DNA from: an uncultured Corynebacterium sp.
GTDB lineage: Bacteria; Actinomycetota; Actinomycetes; Mycobacteriales; Mycobacteriaceae
Assembly (NCBI RefSeq): GCF_946222985.1
Contig: NZ_CAMIFY010000067.1
Location: forward strand, 1-13,231
Reading direction: 5' to 3'
DNA: 13,231 nucleotides
Positions 1-7,518 of the stretch are shown here, one piece after another. How positions within the stretch are numbered: the first letter of the stretch is position 1; each line of letters starts with the position of its first letter. Below the pieces are notes generated by a model. The model was given only the letters and a program-made list of their open reading frames with translations. It was not told the DNA's origin and did no database searches. The translations under genes were made by a program, and so were the position numbers.

Positions 1-81
1 GGGTGCCCGGCTTGCTGGGCTCCGACGGGGTGCCCGGCTTGCTGGGCTCCGACGGGGTGCCCGGCTTGCTGGGCTCCGACG
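1..81 (-). repeat. Perfect 27-bp tandem repeat (3 copies, continuing past the edge) coding a Pro-rich stalk
   Basis: Three identical 27-bp units occupy 1-27, 28-54 and 55-81. They are in frame with the surface adhesin and encode PSEPSKPGT three times. The preceding segment (82-125) encodes a related, degenerate DPK-type repeat. Such Pro-rich stalks usually span the cell wall of LPXTG-type proteins. The perfect identity suggests recent expansion and likely copy-number variation between strains. The array runs off the left edge, so its full length is unknown. Confidence 0.93.
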
Positions 82-3000
82 GCTCCTTGGGATCCTTCGG
101 GTCCTTCGGATCGACGGGCTTGTCCGGGATGCACGGGCACCACGGGATGATGATTCCGCCATCGGGGTGGGTCTTGTTCTCCAGTCCGAGAACGACCTTC
201 TCTCCACCCTTGATGGTGATGATCGACGCCGTGGCATGGTCCTTGACCTTGGCACGGTCAGCCTTGCCGTCGTTGACGGTCCACTTGACCTTGCCCCAGC
301 GGACGTTGGTCACTCCCGTGAAGTAGCCGATTTCCTCGAACTTGATCGGCGTATTCGTGGGGAAGTAGGCCTTGCCGTCGATGACCGTCGCGTCGCAGTC
401 GGACGTCGGGACGGCGCCCTCGCCGGGGCGCACCTCGAAGGTGCACGTGCGCAGGACCTTATCCACGTCCTCCCACGTTGCCTTCACCATGAAGTAGGTC
501 GACCCGTCGTTTTCGACTTCGCCGCCCTTGAATCCGGTGACTTCCTTCTCGATGTCGACCTCAGTAGTCGGCTGCGGGCGGTTGCGGATCTCGACCTTGG
601 CTTCCTCGTCGCTGGCGATGGTCACCGTGTCGCGGTCGCCCGCGGTGCCGGCATCTGCCGTGACCGCGTAGAACGGCTTCGCCCACTCGACGCCGGGACG
701 TGGCTGCGGGTCGACTTCGGCGAAGGTGACGACTGTGCCCTTGGGCAGCACCTTCTCCGAGGTCCACTTCCAGTTGTTGGCCTTGTTCAGCTCGATGGTG
801 CTGCCGACTGCCGGGAAATCCGTGCCTTCGGGCAGCGCCGGGGTGACGCTGACGATCTTGACCTCGAAGGAATCCGTGTCATCCGGCAGCGCGCCCTTTT
901 CGACGGCCTCCGGAACGGTCACGGGCTCGTCTTCGCCATCGACGAAGATCTTCTTCTCGAAGCTGACCAGGCCGGGCCCGAACTTCGCCTCGTTGCCGAG
1001 GCTGATCAGCCGGCCGGTGGCCGGGTCGTCGGAGACGATGCCCACGGCCTTGTCGCCCTCCTGGACCAGCCATGAGGGGTCACCGGCCCAGGTGATCGCA
1101 CCCCACTCGACGCCGGGGACGTCGGCGCGGGCGATCTCGGTGAACGTGACCTTGGTGCCGACCGGCAGGTCGACGCCCAGCGGAACCTCGACGCCATCGG
1201 CCTTGAGCGTCAGCTCGGTGGATTCGATGGTGGTGCCATTGGGCAGCTGCCACTCGGCCTTGACCGTGAACTCGGCGTCGTCGCCGACGAGCTCGGCGGC
1301 TTCGCCGGCAATGCCCTTGACCACCTTGAGGGTGCCGTCGTTGACGAAGACCTTATTCGTCACAGTGACGGATACCGGCTTCAGGCCGATGGTCACGGTG
1401 GCAGTCCCGTCGACGATCGTGACACCCTCGCCCGAGAAGGTCGGGGCGGCCCAGCGGATGCCCTCACCATCGGCGGGCTGGACCTCGTCGAGGCGAACCT
1501 GGGTGCCGGCGGGGAGGTTCTCGCCGAACTCGGTGAGCGTCCCATCACGGTTGATGGTCAGTTCCTTGGACTTCTCGCCCTCGGAATCGGTCCACGTGGC
1601 GTTGACGACGAAGTCGTCCGGGACGTTGGGGTTGTCCGCTTCGGGCCCTTCGATGTCCTTGCGGATGTTGAACGTGCCGACCGTCCGATCCGCGGTGTTC
1701 GTCAAAACGACGTTCGCGGACGCGGCCGTGCCTTCACCGACGGTAATGGTGGCGGGCTCGAACTTTGCGGCCCCCCACGTGATGGCGTCGGTGTTGGCCA
1801 GCGGGCTTTCGGTGAAGGTGACCGTCTCGCCAACGGGCAGGTCGCCGATGGTGATGGTCTGGTCCTTCGTCAGCGAGTACTCGCGGAAGCTGCCGTCGGA
1901 CAGCCGCGCCTGGACCGTGAAGAGGAAGTCGGCCGCCACGTCGCCGGCGGCCGAGCCCTCGACCTTCTTGGTCAGGCTGATTTCACCGCGGACGGCCTTG
2001 TTGACCAGCTTGACCTCGACGTTGGAGCGCGGAGTGATGGTCACGTCGGCGTAGGAGCCGTCGTCAGGCACGGCAACGCCCTCGCCCGGCTGGAAACGGC
2101 CCGGCTCGAACTTCACGCCGGCCTCGGCCGTCGGCTGCACCTCCGTCAGGCGGATGGTCCACCCCGTGCCGCGGCTATTGAAACCGCTGACGGGCGTGCC
2201 ATCGGCCTTGACCACGACGTTGTAGGTCGACTCGGCCGCATCGGTGCCCGGAACCTTGCCGGGGGCGAACTCCTCGACCTTGACCGTGAACTCTTTATCG
2301 CCCGGGAACGGCTCAGAGGAGGGGTCCTTCAGCTTGAGCAGAGAGAACGAACCCTGCGAGACACCGGTGCCGGTGCCGCTGCCGCCAGCATTGAAGGTGA
2401 GCTCCCTGCTGGTCTTGATCCCGCTGCCCTCAACGGCATTGGAGTACTGGGTGCCGCGGGCATCCTGGCCACCGCTGGTGGTGCAGGTGTCGTACGAAAT
2501 CTCATAGACCTTGTTGCGCGAGAAACCGTCAGCGTTATTGAGCTCGAAATCGATGGTGGTACCGTCGGCCGAGCTTCCGGTGACCGTCGTTCCGTCGTCT
2601 ACGACTCCGCTGACGCGGTCCCTGACGGTCAGTGTCGGATTGACGCCATCCTCGCAGACCTGGTGGGGCCCGCCGAGCGTATCGGTGAGCGTCACCGGGG
2701 CGTTGAGGGCGGCAATCTGGGCACCCGAAACCCGGATGGTCCAGTTCATGCGGGAGTTTACGGGGTAGGTGACGCCGTCGACGGTAACCGGCTCGGAGTT
2801 GAATCGGCCGTCCTTGCCGCTGCCAAGCCCGCTCGACGTGACAGAAGCCGAGGCATCGAATTCACCGATCTTCGCCGCATTCTGGAACACGGTGCGGGGC
2901 TTGGGGTACTGGCCCTTCGGGTACTGGTCCCCCTCCCCGGTGTAGAACGACTTGTACTTGACCGTGAACACCGTGTCGGTCTTCGCGGTCTCGTCGTCGA

Positions 3001-4873
3001 CGGGGATGGTGATGGTGATCTTCTTGTTGTCATCGACAGTCAGCTGCGCACCGGTGGCACCGCTGACAGAGAAGGTGTTCTTGGTCTCGTCCGTGAACTC
3101 GTGCGGCGCATCGTCGAGGGTATCCGTGATGGTCAGCGTGCCATCCTTGGCCTCGCGGGCCGGGGCGAGAATGGTCCACATGATCTCATTCTCGTAGGTT
3201 CCACCGACAAACGATCCGGACTTCCACGACACCTTCAGCCCATTCTCTGGACCCACGCCGTCTCCGACACCGAAAGAGTTGTTCAGCTCGGTGCCCGGGG
3301 GCAACAGCTGATCCGTCGTGGTCCGGTAGGTGATGCGGTAGACCTTCAGCGGGTCCCACGCGGTACCGGGATTGACGGTGATGTCGAACACGCCAGCGTC
3401 ATTCTGTTCGCCCAGGGTGACCGAGCCACCCGGAAGGTCGCGGACATTCTGGGCGGCGCCGTTCGAGTTGACCTCGTCGTAGAACTTGATGGACCCGGAA
3501 CCGGGGACGACCTTCTGGCCTTCCGTCGGGGTATCCGGGAACACTCCCGGAACGCTCACGTTAGCGTCGGCCAGCGTCTTGCCCGGCAAGTCGACGGTCC
3601 ACGTGACGGTCCGGTTATCGCCGTCCAAACGGCCGGACTTCGTGTACTCGGTCGGCAGCGGGGTGATGCTGCCAATGCCACCGTTTTCGCCGGGCAAACG
3701 AACCTCAATCGGATCGCCGCCCGCAACCTGGAACTCAACGTACTCGTCGGTGGTGCGCTCGTCGGCGGTGACGTAAAGCTGCCACTCGCCGTGCACATCG
3801 GTCTGATCCTTGACCTGATCGTCGAGCGTGCACGTCAGGGTCTTGGCACCGGCATCGACGGTGCATGTGCCATACGAGCTTCCATCCGCACCCACGAGCG
3901 CGAAATCGGCGATCGCGGCCGTGCCGAAGACGGACGGCAACGTAACCTGGAAAGACTCGCCGCCCACCGCATCATCGGGGGCACGCCACGTGCCCTTGAT
4001 CAGCGCGGAATCGCCCGGCTGCAACTGCTCGCCCGGGTTGGCGTCATTGACTATCTCGGTGATGTCGACCTCGATGCCGCTGGGCGACGTGGAGCGCGCC
4101 CGTGCCACCCGCGCAGAGGCTTCGGCAGCAATCGGGGCGCCACCCGGGAGCTTGGTGGCGATGTCTGATTCTGCGTGGGACGCGCGGAAATTGACCGAGG
4201 TAGCCTGGGTCTCTTCCGCCGCCTTTGCCGTGAGCTTCCACTCGCCGGTAGTTTTTCCATCCACATCGAAGGTGAAGCCGTACAGAACTCCGTCTTCCCT
4301 GAGTTCCGTCGCAGTGCCGTCGGAATCCGGGGCCACCCGGTAACCGTCGAATTCCCCGGGAAGAGTGACCCAGAAACGCTCGCCGTCGGCAAGATCGGCC
4401 GAACGGGCGTCCCAGCGGCCGGTGATGGTCACCGGGTCCCCGACGACGAGAGCCTCGTCGGAGTCCTCGCCTTTGCGGATCGAGTCGACGGAGACCGCAA
4501 TGTCTGAGTTGACCTCATCGGGAGTCGCGGCCTTCTCCGCCTCAGACGGAGCCTCCGTCTCAGATGGGGACTCCGTCTCCTCCGTGACGGAAGGGGCAAC
4601 AGTGTCCGGCGCCGGTGTTGGCTGCGTGGTAGCCGCGGGCTCTTCCGCTTCCCCGCCCTCCGTCGCCTCCGCCGACGGCGAATCGTCCGCCGTCGAGTCC
4701 TGCGTCTGCGCCTGGGGCCCGGAGGTGGGGTCCTCCGCCTGCGCCACGGCGGAGGGTGCGATGGAAAGCATCGTCATCAGCAGCACCACGGTGGCGATGA
4801 ACGCGAACGCCACCCGCAGCGGGCCGGACCACCCCCTCCCGACCGCGCGATTGCCGGCAATAAGTTTCTTCAT
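1..4873 (-). CDS. Giant multidomain surface adhesin with Ig-like and DUF5979/Cna-B-like repeats (3' end beyond window)
   Basis: The minus strand is open from an ATG at 4873 to the window edge (1624 codons, no stop). A good Shine-Dalgarno site (AAGGA, 4879-4883) lies 5 nt before the ATG. Residues 1-44/46 form a signal peptide: a basic start (MKK), a hydrophobic core at about 21-39, and an AVA or AQA cleavage site. Residues 47-120 are an acidic Ser/Thr/Pro/Glu linker. Two Ig-like adhesin domains follow (about 125-240 and 265-390, each with a GxW...LP pattern), then adhesin-type beta domains to about 832. Six Cna-B/DUF5979-like repeats span 836-1568, each with a Lys, a Glu and a terminal Asn in isopeptide-like positions. 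Cysteines occur in close pairs (337/348, 740/797, 1477/1493, 1579/1581). After 1568 comes a Pro/Lys/Ser stalk with 9-residue repeats. A cell-wall sorting signal would be expected beyond the left edge but cannot be seen. The likely role is attachment to host or other cells; the ligand is unknown. The gene lies 390 bp downstream of the FUSC gene on the same strand. Confidence 0.9.
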   Translation of the reverse strand, partial: MKKLIAGNRAVGRGWSGPLRVAFAFIATVVLLMTMLSIAPSAVAQAEDPTSGPQAQTQDSTADDSPSAEATEGGEAEEPAATTQPTPAPDTVAPSVTEETESPSETEAPSEAEKAATPDEVNSDIAVSVDSIRKGEDSDEALVVGDPVTITGRWDARSADLADGERFWVTLPGEFDGYRVAPDSDGTATELREDGVLYGFTFDVDGKTTGEWKLTAKAAEETQATSVNFRASHAESDIATKLPGGAPIAAEASARVARARSTSPSGIEVDITEIVNDANPGEQLQPGDSALIKGTWRAPDDAVGGESFQVTLPSVFGTAAIADFALVGADGSSYGTCTVDAGAKTLTCTLDDQVKDQTDVHGEWQLYVTADERTTDEYVEFQVAGGDPIEVRLPGENGGIGSITPLPTEYTKSGRLDGDNRTVTWTVDLPGKTLADANVSVPGVFPDTPTEGQKVVPGSGSIKFYDEVNSNGAAQNVRDLPGGSVTLGEQNDAGVFDITVNPGTAWDPLKVYRITYRTTTDQLLPPGTELNNSFGVGDGVGPENGLKVSWKSGSFVGGTYENEIMWTILAPAREAKDGTLTITDTLDDAPHEFTDETKNTFSVSGATGAQLTVDDNKKITITIPVDDETAKTDTVFTVKYKSFYTGEGDQYPKGQYPKPRTVFQNAAKIGEFDASASVTSSGLGSGKDGRFNSEPVTVDGVTYPVNSRMNWTIRVSGAQIAALNAPVTLTDTLGGPHQVCEDGVNPTLTVRDRVSGVVDDGTTVTGSSADGTTIDFELNNADGFSRNKVYEISYDTCTTSGGQDARGTQYSNAVEGSGIKTSRELTFNAGGSGTGTGVSQGSFSLLKLKDPSSEPFPGDKEFTVKVEEFAPGKVPGTDAAESTYNVVVKADGTPVSGFNSRGTGWTIRLTEVQPTAEAGVKFEPGRFQPGEGVAVPDDGSYADVTITPRSNVEVKLVNKAVRGEISLTKKVEGSAAGDVAADFLFTVQARLSDGSFREYSLTKDQTITIGDLPVGETVTFTESPLANTDAITWGAAKFEPATITVGEGTAASANVVLTNTADRTVGTFNIRKDIEGPEADNPNVPDDFVVNATWTDSEGEKSKELTINRDGTLTEFGENLPAGTQVRLDEVQPADGEGIRWAAPTFSGEGVTIVDGTATVTIGLKPVSVTVTNKVFVNDGTLKVVKGIAGEAAELVGDDAEFTVKAEWQLPNGTTIESTELTLKADGVEVPLGVDLPVGTKVTFTEIARADVPGVEWGAITWAGDPSWLVQEGDKAVGIVSDDPATGRLISLGNEAKFGPGLVSFEKKIFVDGEDEPVTVPEAVEKGALPDDTDSFEVKIVSVTPALPEGTDFPAVGSTIELNKANNWKWTSEKVLPKGTVVTFAEVDPQPRPGVEWAKPFYAVTADAGTAGDRDTVTIASDEEAKVEIRNRPQPTTEVDIEKEVTGFKGGEVENDGSTYFMVKATWEDVDKVLRTCTFEVRPGEGAVPTSDCDATVIDGKAYFPTNTPIKFEEIGYFTGVTNVRWGKVKWTVNDGKADRAKVKDHATASIITIKGGEKVVLGLENKTHPDGGIIIPWCPCIPDKPVDPKDPKDPKEPSEPSKPGTPSEPSKPGTPSEPSKPGT

Positions 4874-5171
4874 TGTCATCCTTAAAAGACGGTATTTACA
4901 TGGCTACGAACTCCGGCGCCTCGCTGGACACCTCGAAGGAACCAGGCCACCGAAGAACTGGAGCCCTATACTTCCTCTGGATAACAATATTTCGTGCCAG
5001 TTCACCGGGCAATGGAAGGCACTTGCCAGGGCGCTTACTTAATGCCGTTAACGCGACGTTGCCGCTAATTAACACCGTTCACCGCGCCATGTGTAGCGTT
5101 TATCCCTTTTTCTATAGCTACATAAGGAAAGGGAAATGGGGTGCGACCAGCAGAAATGCCAGCGGCCCGTA

Positions 5172-5201
5172 ATTACGGTCTAAATCCGCCAGGATTGTCG
5201 A
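5172..5201 (-). promoter_or_regulatory. Candidate promoter for the adhesin gene
   Basis: On the minus strand TCGACA (5201-5196, 5 of 6 to TTGACA) is followed after 18 bp by CGTAAT (5177-5172, 4 of 6 to TATAAT). The 12-bp perfect palindrome CCGTAATTACGG (5167-5178) covers the -10 and could be an operator. A start near 5165 would give a leader of about 290 nt and would place the GlxR-like site near -71, a usual activating position for CRP-type proteins. This is inference from sequence matching only. Confidence 0.3.
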
Positions 5202-5228
5202 CAGTTTCGTTACATCCTTTAGGCCATA

Positions 5229-5244
5229 AGTGATTAACATCACA
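5229..5244. promoter_or_regulatory. GlxR (CRP-family) binding-site candidate
   Basis: The 16-mer AGTGATTAACATCACA matches the known corynebacterial GlxR consensus TGTGANNTANNTCACA at 10 of 12 defined positions and contains the inverted repeat GTGAT-TAAC-ATCAC. A second inverted repeat, TCACA-N5-TGTGA (5240-5254), shares its right arm. The site sits just after the FUSC stop and upstream of the adhesin, so the adhesin is the likely target, which would link surface protein expression to cAMP/carbon state. Confidence 0.5.
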
Positions 5245-5263
5245 TACGCTGTGACGCCACCCC

Positions 5264-6622
5264 CTAAAGTGCGGAACCTGCACCCGGTTGCCCATCCCCC
5301 TCGCCGAGGTCCCACACTTCCGGCGGCATCGCCGGGCGCGACACCGTCGGCGGGAGGGCGGCGACGGCGGACAACCGCGACAGGCCGCACACCTGCAACA
5401 GGTCCACCACCAGCGAGCGGCACTGGGCGAAGATGACAATCTCCGACAGCGTCGCGCCCTCCACCACCGCCGGCCGCATCTTCGCGGCGAGGATCCGCAG
5501 CTCGCGGATGGCGGCCTCGTGCGTGACCGGCGCAGAATCGTCCTCGCCGGACACGGCCGCGAAGGTGCCGGTCTTCGAATCGTCGTGCGGCAGCTCGCCC
5601 CATTCGGGAATCTCTGCGAGGGATGGGGCGTCGTCAAGCAATCGCCTGACCGTGTGCGCCGACTGGCTGACGCCCATGACCAACGCGACGAGCTGATCCG
5701 ACGCGGTGACGTTGTCCTCCGCCGACGTGATCGCCCGGCGCGCCAGCACGCGGATGTTGCGGACCGCGTTGTCGACCGGATGGACCAGCCTGGCCAGCGA
5801 CCGGAACTGCCGTCGGCGATTCCACAGCAGCGGCGACAACTGCACCTGCTCCACGCCATCGGCGATCGTTCGGTCCATGAGGGTGACGTCGGCCTGCGAA
5901 GCCCTGGCCACCTGGAGGCCGGCACGGATGCGGTCGGCGTCGCGATCCTCGAGGCCGCGGGCTACGTCGTAGAGCACGTCCGCGCTGAGATCGAGCACCG
6001 TCGCCACGGTGCGGCGGGCCTCCGACACCGGATTGCGCGGGATCAGCGCCATGACCAACACGCCGATCAAGCCGCCGACGAGGGCATCCACCATGCGCTC
6101 GTAGGACAGCGTCGACCCCGGGGGCATGATCGTGGCGATGAGCACCGCCGACGACGCCGCCTGGTTGACCACCAGCGGGCCACGGCCGACGAAAACGCCG
6201 ATCATCATGGCCACCAGCACGCCGACCGTCAGCTGCCACACGCCCGGCCCGAGCACCGAGAAAATGACGTCGCCCACGCCGACGCCCAGCGCCGCGCCGA
6301 GCACCAGCTCCAGCGAAAACTTCAGCCGCGGGCCCGCCACCATGACGTTCAAGCCGATGAACGCCGCCATCGGCGCGAAGAACGGGTTCGGGTGACCCAG
6401 GACCTCCAGCGCGAACCAATATGCCAGGCCCGCGGCCACCGCGGCCTGGATGACCAGCAGCCACCGCGTGCGCAGTCGCTCGACGCCGTGGAGGAAGCGC
6501 GTGCGCGGACGCATGCGGCGGCGCAGCGCCACCGCCGCGCGGGAGGCGGGGTGGCGCAGCGCCTCGAGGTACTCCGTGGCGTCGAGGCCGATGTCGCGGG
6601 GTTCGCGGGGAGGTCGGGTCAT
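5264..6622 (-). CDS. FUSC-family (aromatic acid exporter-like) inner membrane protein
   Basis: This 452-residue protein has a basic cytoplasmic N-terminus (1-52) and about six hydrophobic segments (roughly 54-74, 80-96, 104-124, 128-146, 150-166, 178-195), followed by a long soluble domain (200-452). This is the half-size layout of FUSC/ArAE-family proteins, which are proposed efflux carriers for organic acids or related compounds; full-length members usually duplicate the membrane module. The segment around 80-100 (PFFAPMAAFIGLNV) is typical of the family. The ATG at 6622 lies 6 nt after the DUF3151 stop, so the two are probably co-transcribed. The substrate cannot be read from sequence. The C-terminal tail (about 430-452) is Pro/Gly/acid-rich and looks disordered. 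Confidence 0.85.
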   Translation of the reverse strand: MTRPPREPRDIGLDATEYLEALRHPASRAAVALRRRMRPRTRFLHGVERLRTRWLLVIQAAVAAGLAYWFALEVLGHPNPFFAPMAAFIGLNVMVAGPRLKFSLELVLGAALGVGVGDVIFSVLGPGVWQLTVGVLVAMMIGVFVGRGPLVVNQAASSAVLIATIMPPGSTLSYERMVDALVGGLIGVLVMALIPRNPVSEARRTVATVLDLSADVLYDVARGLEDRDADRIRAGLQVARASQADVTLMDRTIADGVEQVQLSPLLWNRRRQFRSLARLVHPVDNAVRNIRVLARRAITSAEDNVTASDQLVALVMGVSQSAHTVRRLLDDAPSLAEIPEWGELPHDDSKTGTFAAVSGEDDSAPVTHEAAIRELRILAAKMRPAVVEGATLSEIVIFAQCRSLVVDLLQVCGLSRLSAVAALPPTVSRPAMPPEVWDLGEGDGQPGAGSAL

Positions 6623-6628
6623 GCGCGC

Positions 6629-7039
6629 CTACAGGTTGGTGGCCGCCACCGCGGACTGGTCGCAATCCTGCAGCAGGGCCAGGCAGCGGTCGTACTCGTC
6701 GTCCTCGCCGATGGCGCGGGCGGCCTTGGCCAGCGCCGAAATGGCGCGCAGGACGCCGCGGTTGGGCTCGTGCGACCACGGCACCGGGCCGAAGCCCTTC
6801 CAGCCGTTGCCGCGCAGCAGGTCCAGGCCACGGTGGTAGCCGGTGCGGGCGAAGGCGTAGGCGGTGACGTCGTCGCCGCGCTCCAGCGCCGCCTCCGCCA
6901 GGTCCGCCCAGGCGCGGGAATCGCGCGGGCAATCGCGGATGACTTGGTCGGCGGGCTTGCCGGCCGCGCGGGCGGCTTCGGCGTCGGCGAACGCGGGGAG
7001 GTGGACCGGCGGGGGCGCCATCATGTCATTGAGCTTCAT
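6629..7039 (-). CDS. DUF3151 domain-containing protein
   Basis: The 136-residue protein carries the features of the actinobacterial DUF3151 family along its whole length: an APPPVHLP segment near the start, a CPRDSRAWADLAEAAL helix, and the central YAFARTGYHRGLD...GWKGFGPVPW.HEPNRG block. The C-terminal half is helical and TPR-like in appearance. The molecular function is unknown for the family. I chose the ATG at 7039, which has a GGTGG ribosome site nearby. A GTG at 7048 would add three residues and overlap the gdx stop (TAG) by one base. It sits between gdx and the FUSC gene with minimal spacing, implying one transcript. Confidence 0.88.
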   Translation of the reverse strand: MKLNDMMAPPPVHLPAFADAEAARAAGKPADQVIRDCPRDSRAWADLAEAALERGDDVTAYAFARTGYHRGLDLLRGNGWKGFGPVPWSHEPNRGVLRAISALAKAARAIGEDDEYDRCLALLQDCDQSAVAATNL

Positions 7040-7047
7040 GCCGACCA

Positions 7048-7362
7048 CTATGCCAGCGCCTTGAGGCCGACGATGCCGCCGACGATCATCGCCAGGAACA
7101 GCATCCGCGGCAGCGTCACCGGATCACCGTCGAACACCATGCCGTAGGCGACGGTCAGCGTGGCGCCGATGCCCACCCACACGGCGTACGCGGTGCCCAG
7201 CGGCAGGTCGCGCATGGCCCACGCCAGGCCGCCCATGGAGATGACCAGCGCCACGAAGAACACGATCGACGGCACGAGCCTCGTGAACCCGTCGGACTTG
7301 CCCAGGGCGATGGCCCACACGGCTTCGAACGCCCCCGACAGGATGAGAATGAACCAGGCGAT
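7048..7362 (-). CDS. gdx: Gdx/SugE-type SMR guanidinium exporter, apparently starting at ATC
   Basis: This is a four-helix small multidrug resistance protein of the Gdx (SugE) subtype, 104 residues if started at the ATC at 7362. Counting from that codon gives Glu13, Trp16, Ser42, Tyr59 and Trp62, exactly the residues known to line the guanidinium site of Gdx proteins, plus the SDGFTRLVPS and GTAYAVWVGIGA signatures. The reading frame has no ATG, GTG, TTG or CTG upstream to the in-frame stop near 7422. The first conventional start (GTG, 7320) would remove most of helix 1 and Glu13. A strong purine-rich ribosome site (GGAAGGGAAGG, 7378-7368) sits 5-9 nt before the ATC, which homologues would fill with ATG (ATG GCC TGG). 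The gene is therefore expressed from a rare start, or its start has mutated, or the base is a sequencing error. The guanidine-III riboswitch directly in front fixes the function. The protein works as an antiparallel dimer in the membrane, exchanging protons for guanidinium. Confidence 0.9.
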   Translation of the reverse strand: MAWFILILSGAFEAVWAIALGKSDGFTRLVPSIVFFVALVISMGGLAWAMRDLPLGTAYAVWVGIGATLTVAYGMVFDGDPVTLPRMLFLAMIVGGIVGLKALA

Positions 7363-7379
7363 GTCGGCCTTCCCTTCCG

Positions 7380-7418
7380 GCCGTCTTGTCGTGGACCGGG
7401 TACGGCTCCCTCGTCCGG
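7380..7418 (-). promoter_or_regulatory. Guanidine-III (ykkC-III) riboswitch
   Basis: The minus strand reads CCGGACGAGG - GA - GCCGTACCCGGTC - CAC - GACAAGACGGC. From memory this matches the ykkC-III/guanidine-III consensus block for block. The two interlocked pairings of the class are visible: CCGG (7418-7415) with the CCGG inside ACCCGGT, and GCCGT with the 3' ACGGC, giving an H-type pseudoknot. The 3' end abuts the gdx ribosome site (7378-7368), so control is probably of translation initiation. The class binds guanidinium and is common in Actinobacteria in front of SMR exporters; it is expected to switch expression on. Confidence 0.93.
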
Positions 7419-7441
7419 GAGGTCACGCTGCGCGCCTCTGG

Positions 7442-7459
7442 TGTCACATGATGTCACAT
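7442..7459. repeat. 8-bp direct repeat, 10-bp period, in the divergent intergenic region
   Basis: TGTCACAT occurs at 7442-7449 and again at 7452-7459, separated by GA, so the copies fall on the same face of the helix. It lies between the gdx riboswitch and the promoter candidate of the HTH gene. It contains TCACA/TGTGA half sites like those bound by CRP-family proteins, but in direct rather than inverted arrangement. It could be a regulator site for gdx, the HTH gene, or both. Confidence 0.45.
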
Positions 7460-7489
7460 CCGGCCGCGGGGACAGGCCAAGTCTTCGTC

Positions 7490-7517
7490 TTGAGAATTCG
7501 ACGAGAATCAGTAACAT
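7490..7517 (+). promoter_or_regulatory. Candidate promoter of the HTH gene
   Basis: TTGAGA (7490-7495, 5 of 6 to TTGACA) and TAACAT (7512-7517, 4 of 6 to TATAAT) are 16 bp apart in the AT-richer part of this gap. The predicted start (about 7524) falls inside the inverted repeat 7519-7535. The leader would be about 88 nt. Confidence 0.45.
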
Positions 7518-7518
7518 C

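Larger units (their letters stand above)
4874..5263. other. 390-bp intergenic region upstream of the adhesin gene
   Basis: I see no convincing gene here; short open frames on both strands lack ribosome sites and family resemblance. The region is more AT-rich than its flanks. It contains a GlxR-like operator (5229-5244), a possible promoter (5172-5201), a 12-bp palindrome (5167-5178), and a weak inverted repeat (TCCCTTT 5103-5109 with AAAGGGA 5128-5134, 18-nt loop). It also contains GTTAA...TTAAC near 5047-5073, a GTTCACCG direct repeat near 5000 and 5078, and the adhesin Shine-Dalgarno site. No GC-rich hairpin followed by a T tract is visible after the FUSC stop, so read-through from that gene cannot be excluded. 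Confidence 0.7.

Noticed and set aside
1..81. 27-bp repeats as a CRISPR array
   Set aside because: The units are contiguous without spacers and are in frame in the adhesin stalk.
726..4168. Long plus-strand open frames (726-2054, 2663-4168 and others)
   Set aside because: They lie antisense to the adhesin gene, have no ribosome sites or family resemblance, and arise from codon bias of the high-GC minus-strand gene.
5103..5134. Hairpin as terminator of the FUSC gene
   Set aside because: The stem is AT-rich with an 18-nt loop and no T tract, and lies 130 bp after the stop.
4873..5172. 99-codon plus-strand frame in the intergenic region
   Set aside because: It has no ribosome site, no recognisable product and unusual codon use, and it overlaps regulatory sequence of the adhesin.
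5288..7147. 619-codon plus-strand open frame
   Set aside because: It is antisense to FUSC, DUF3151 and gdx, and its composition (Arg/His/Ala/Gln-rich, no domain) is typical of a shadow frame.
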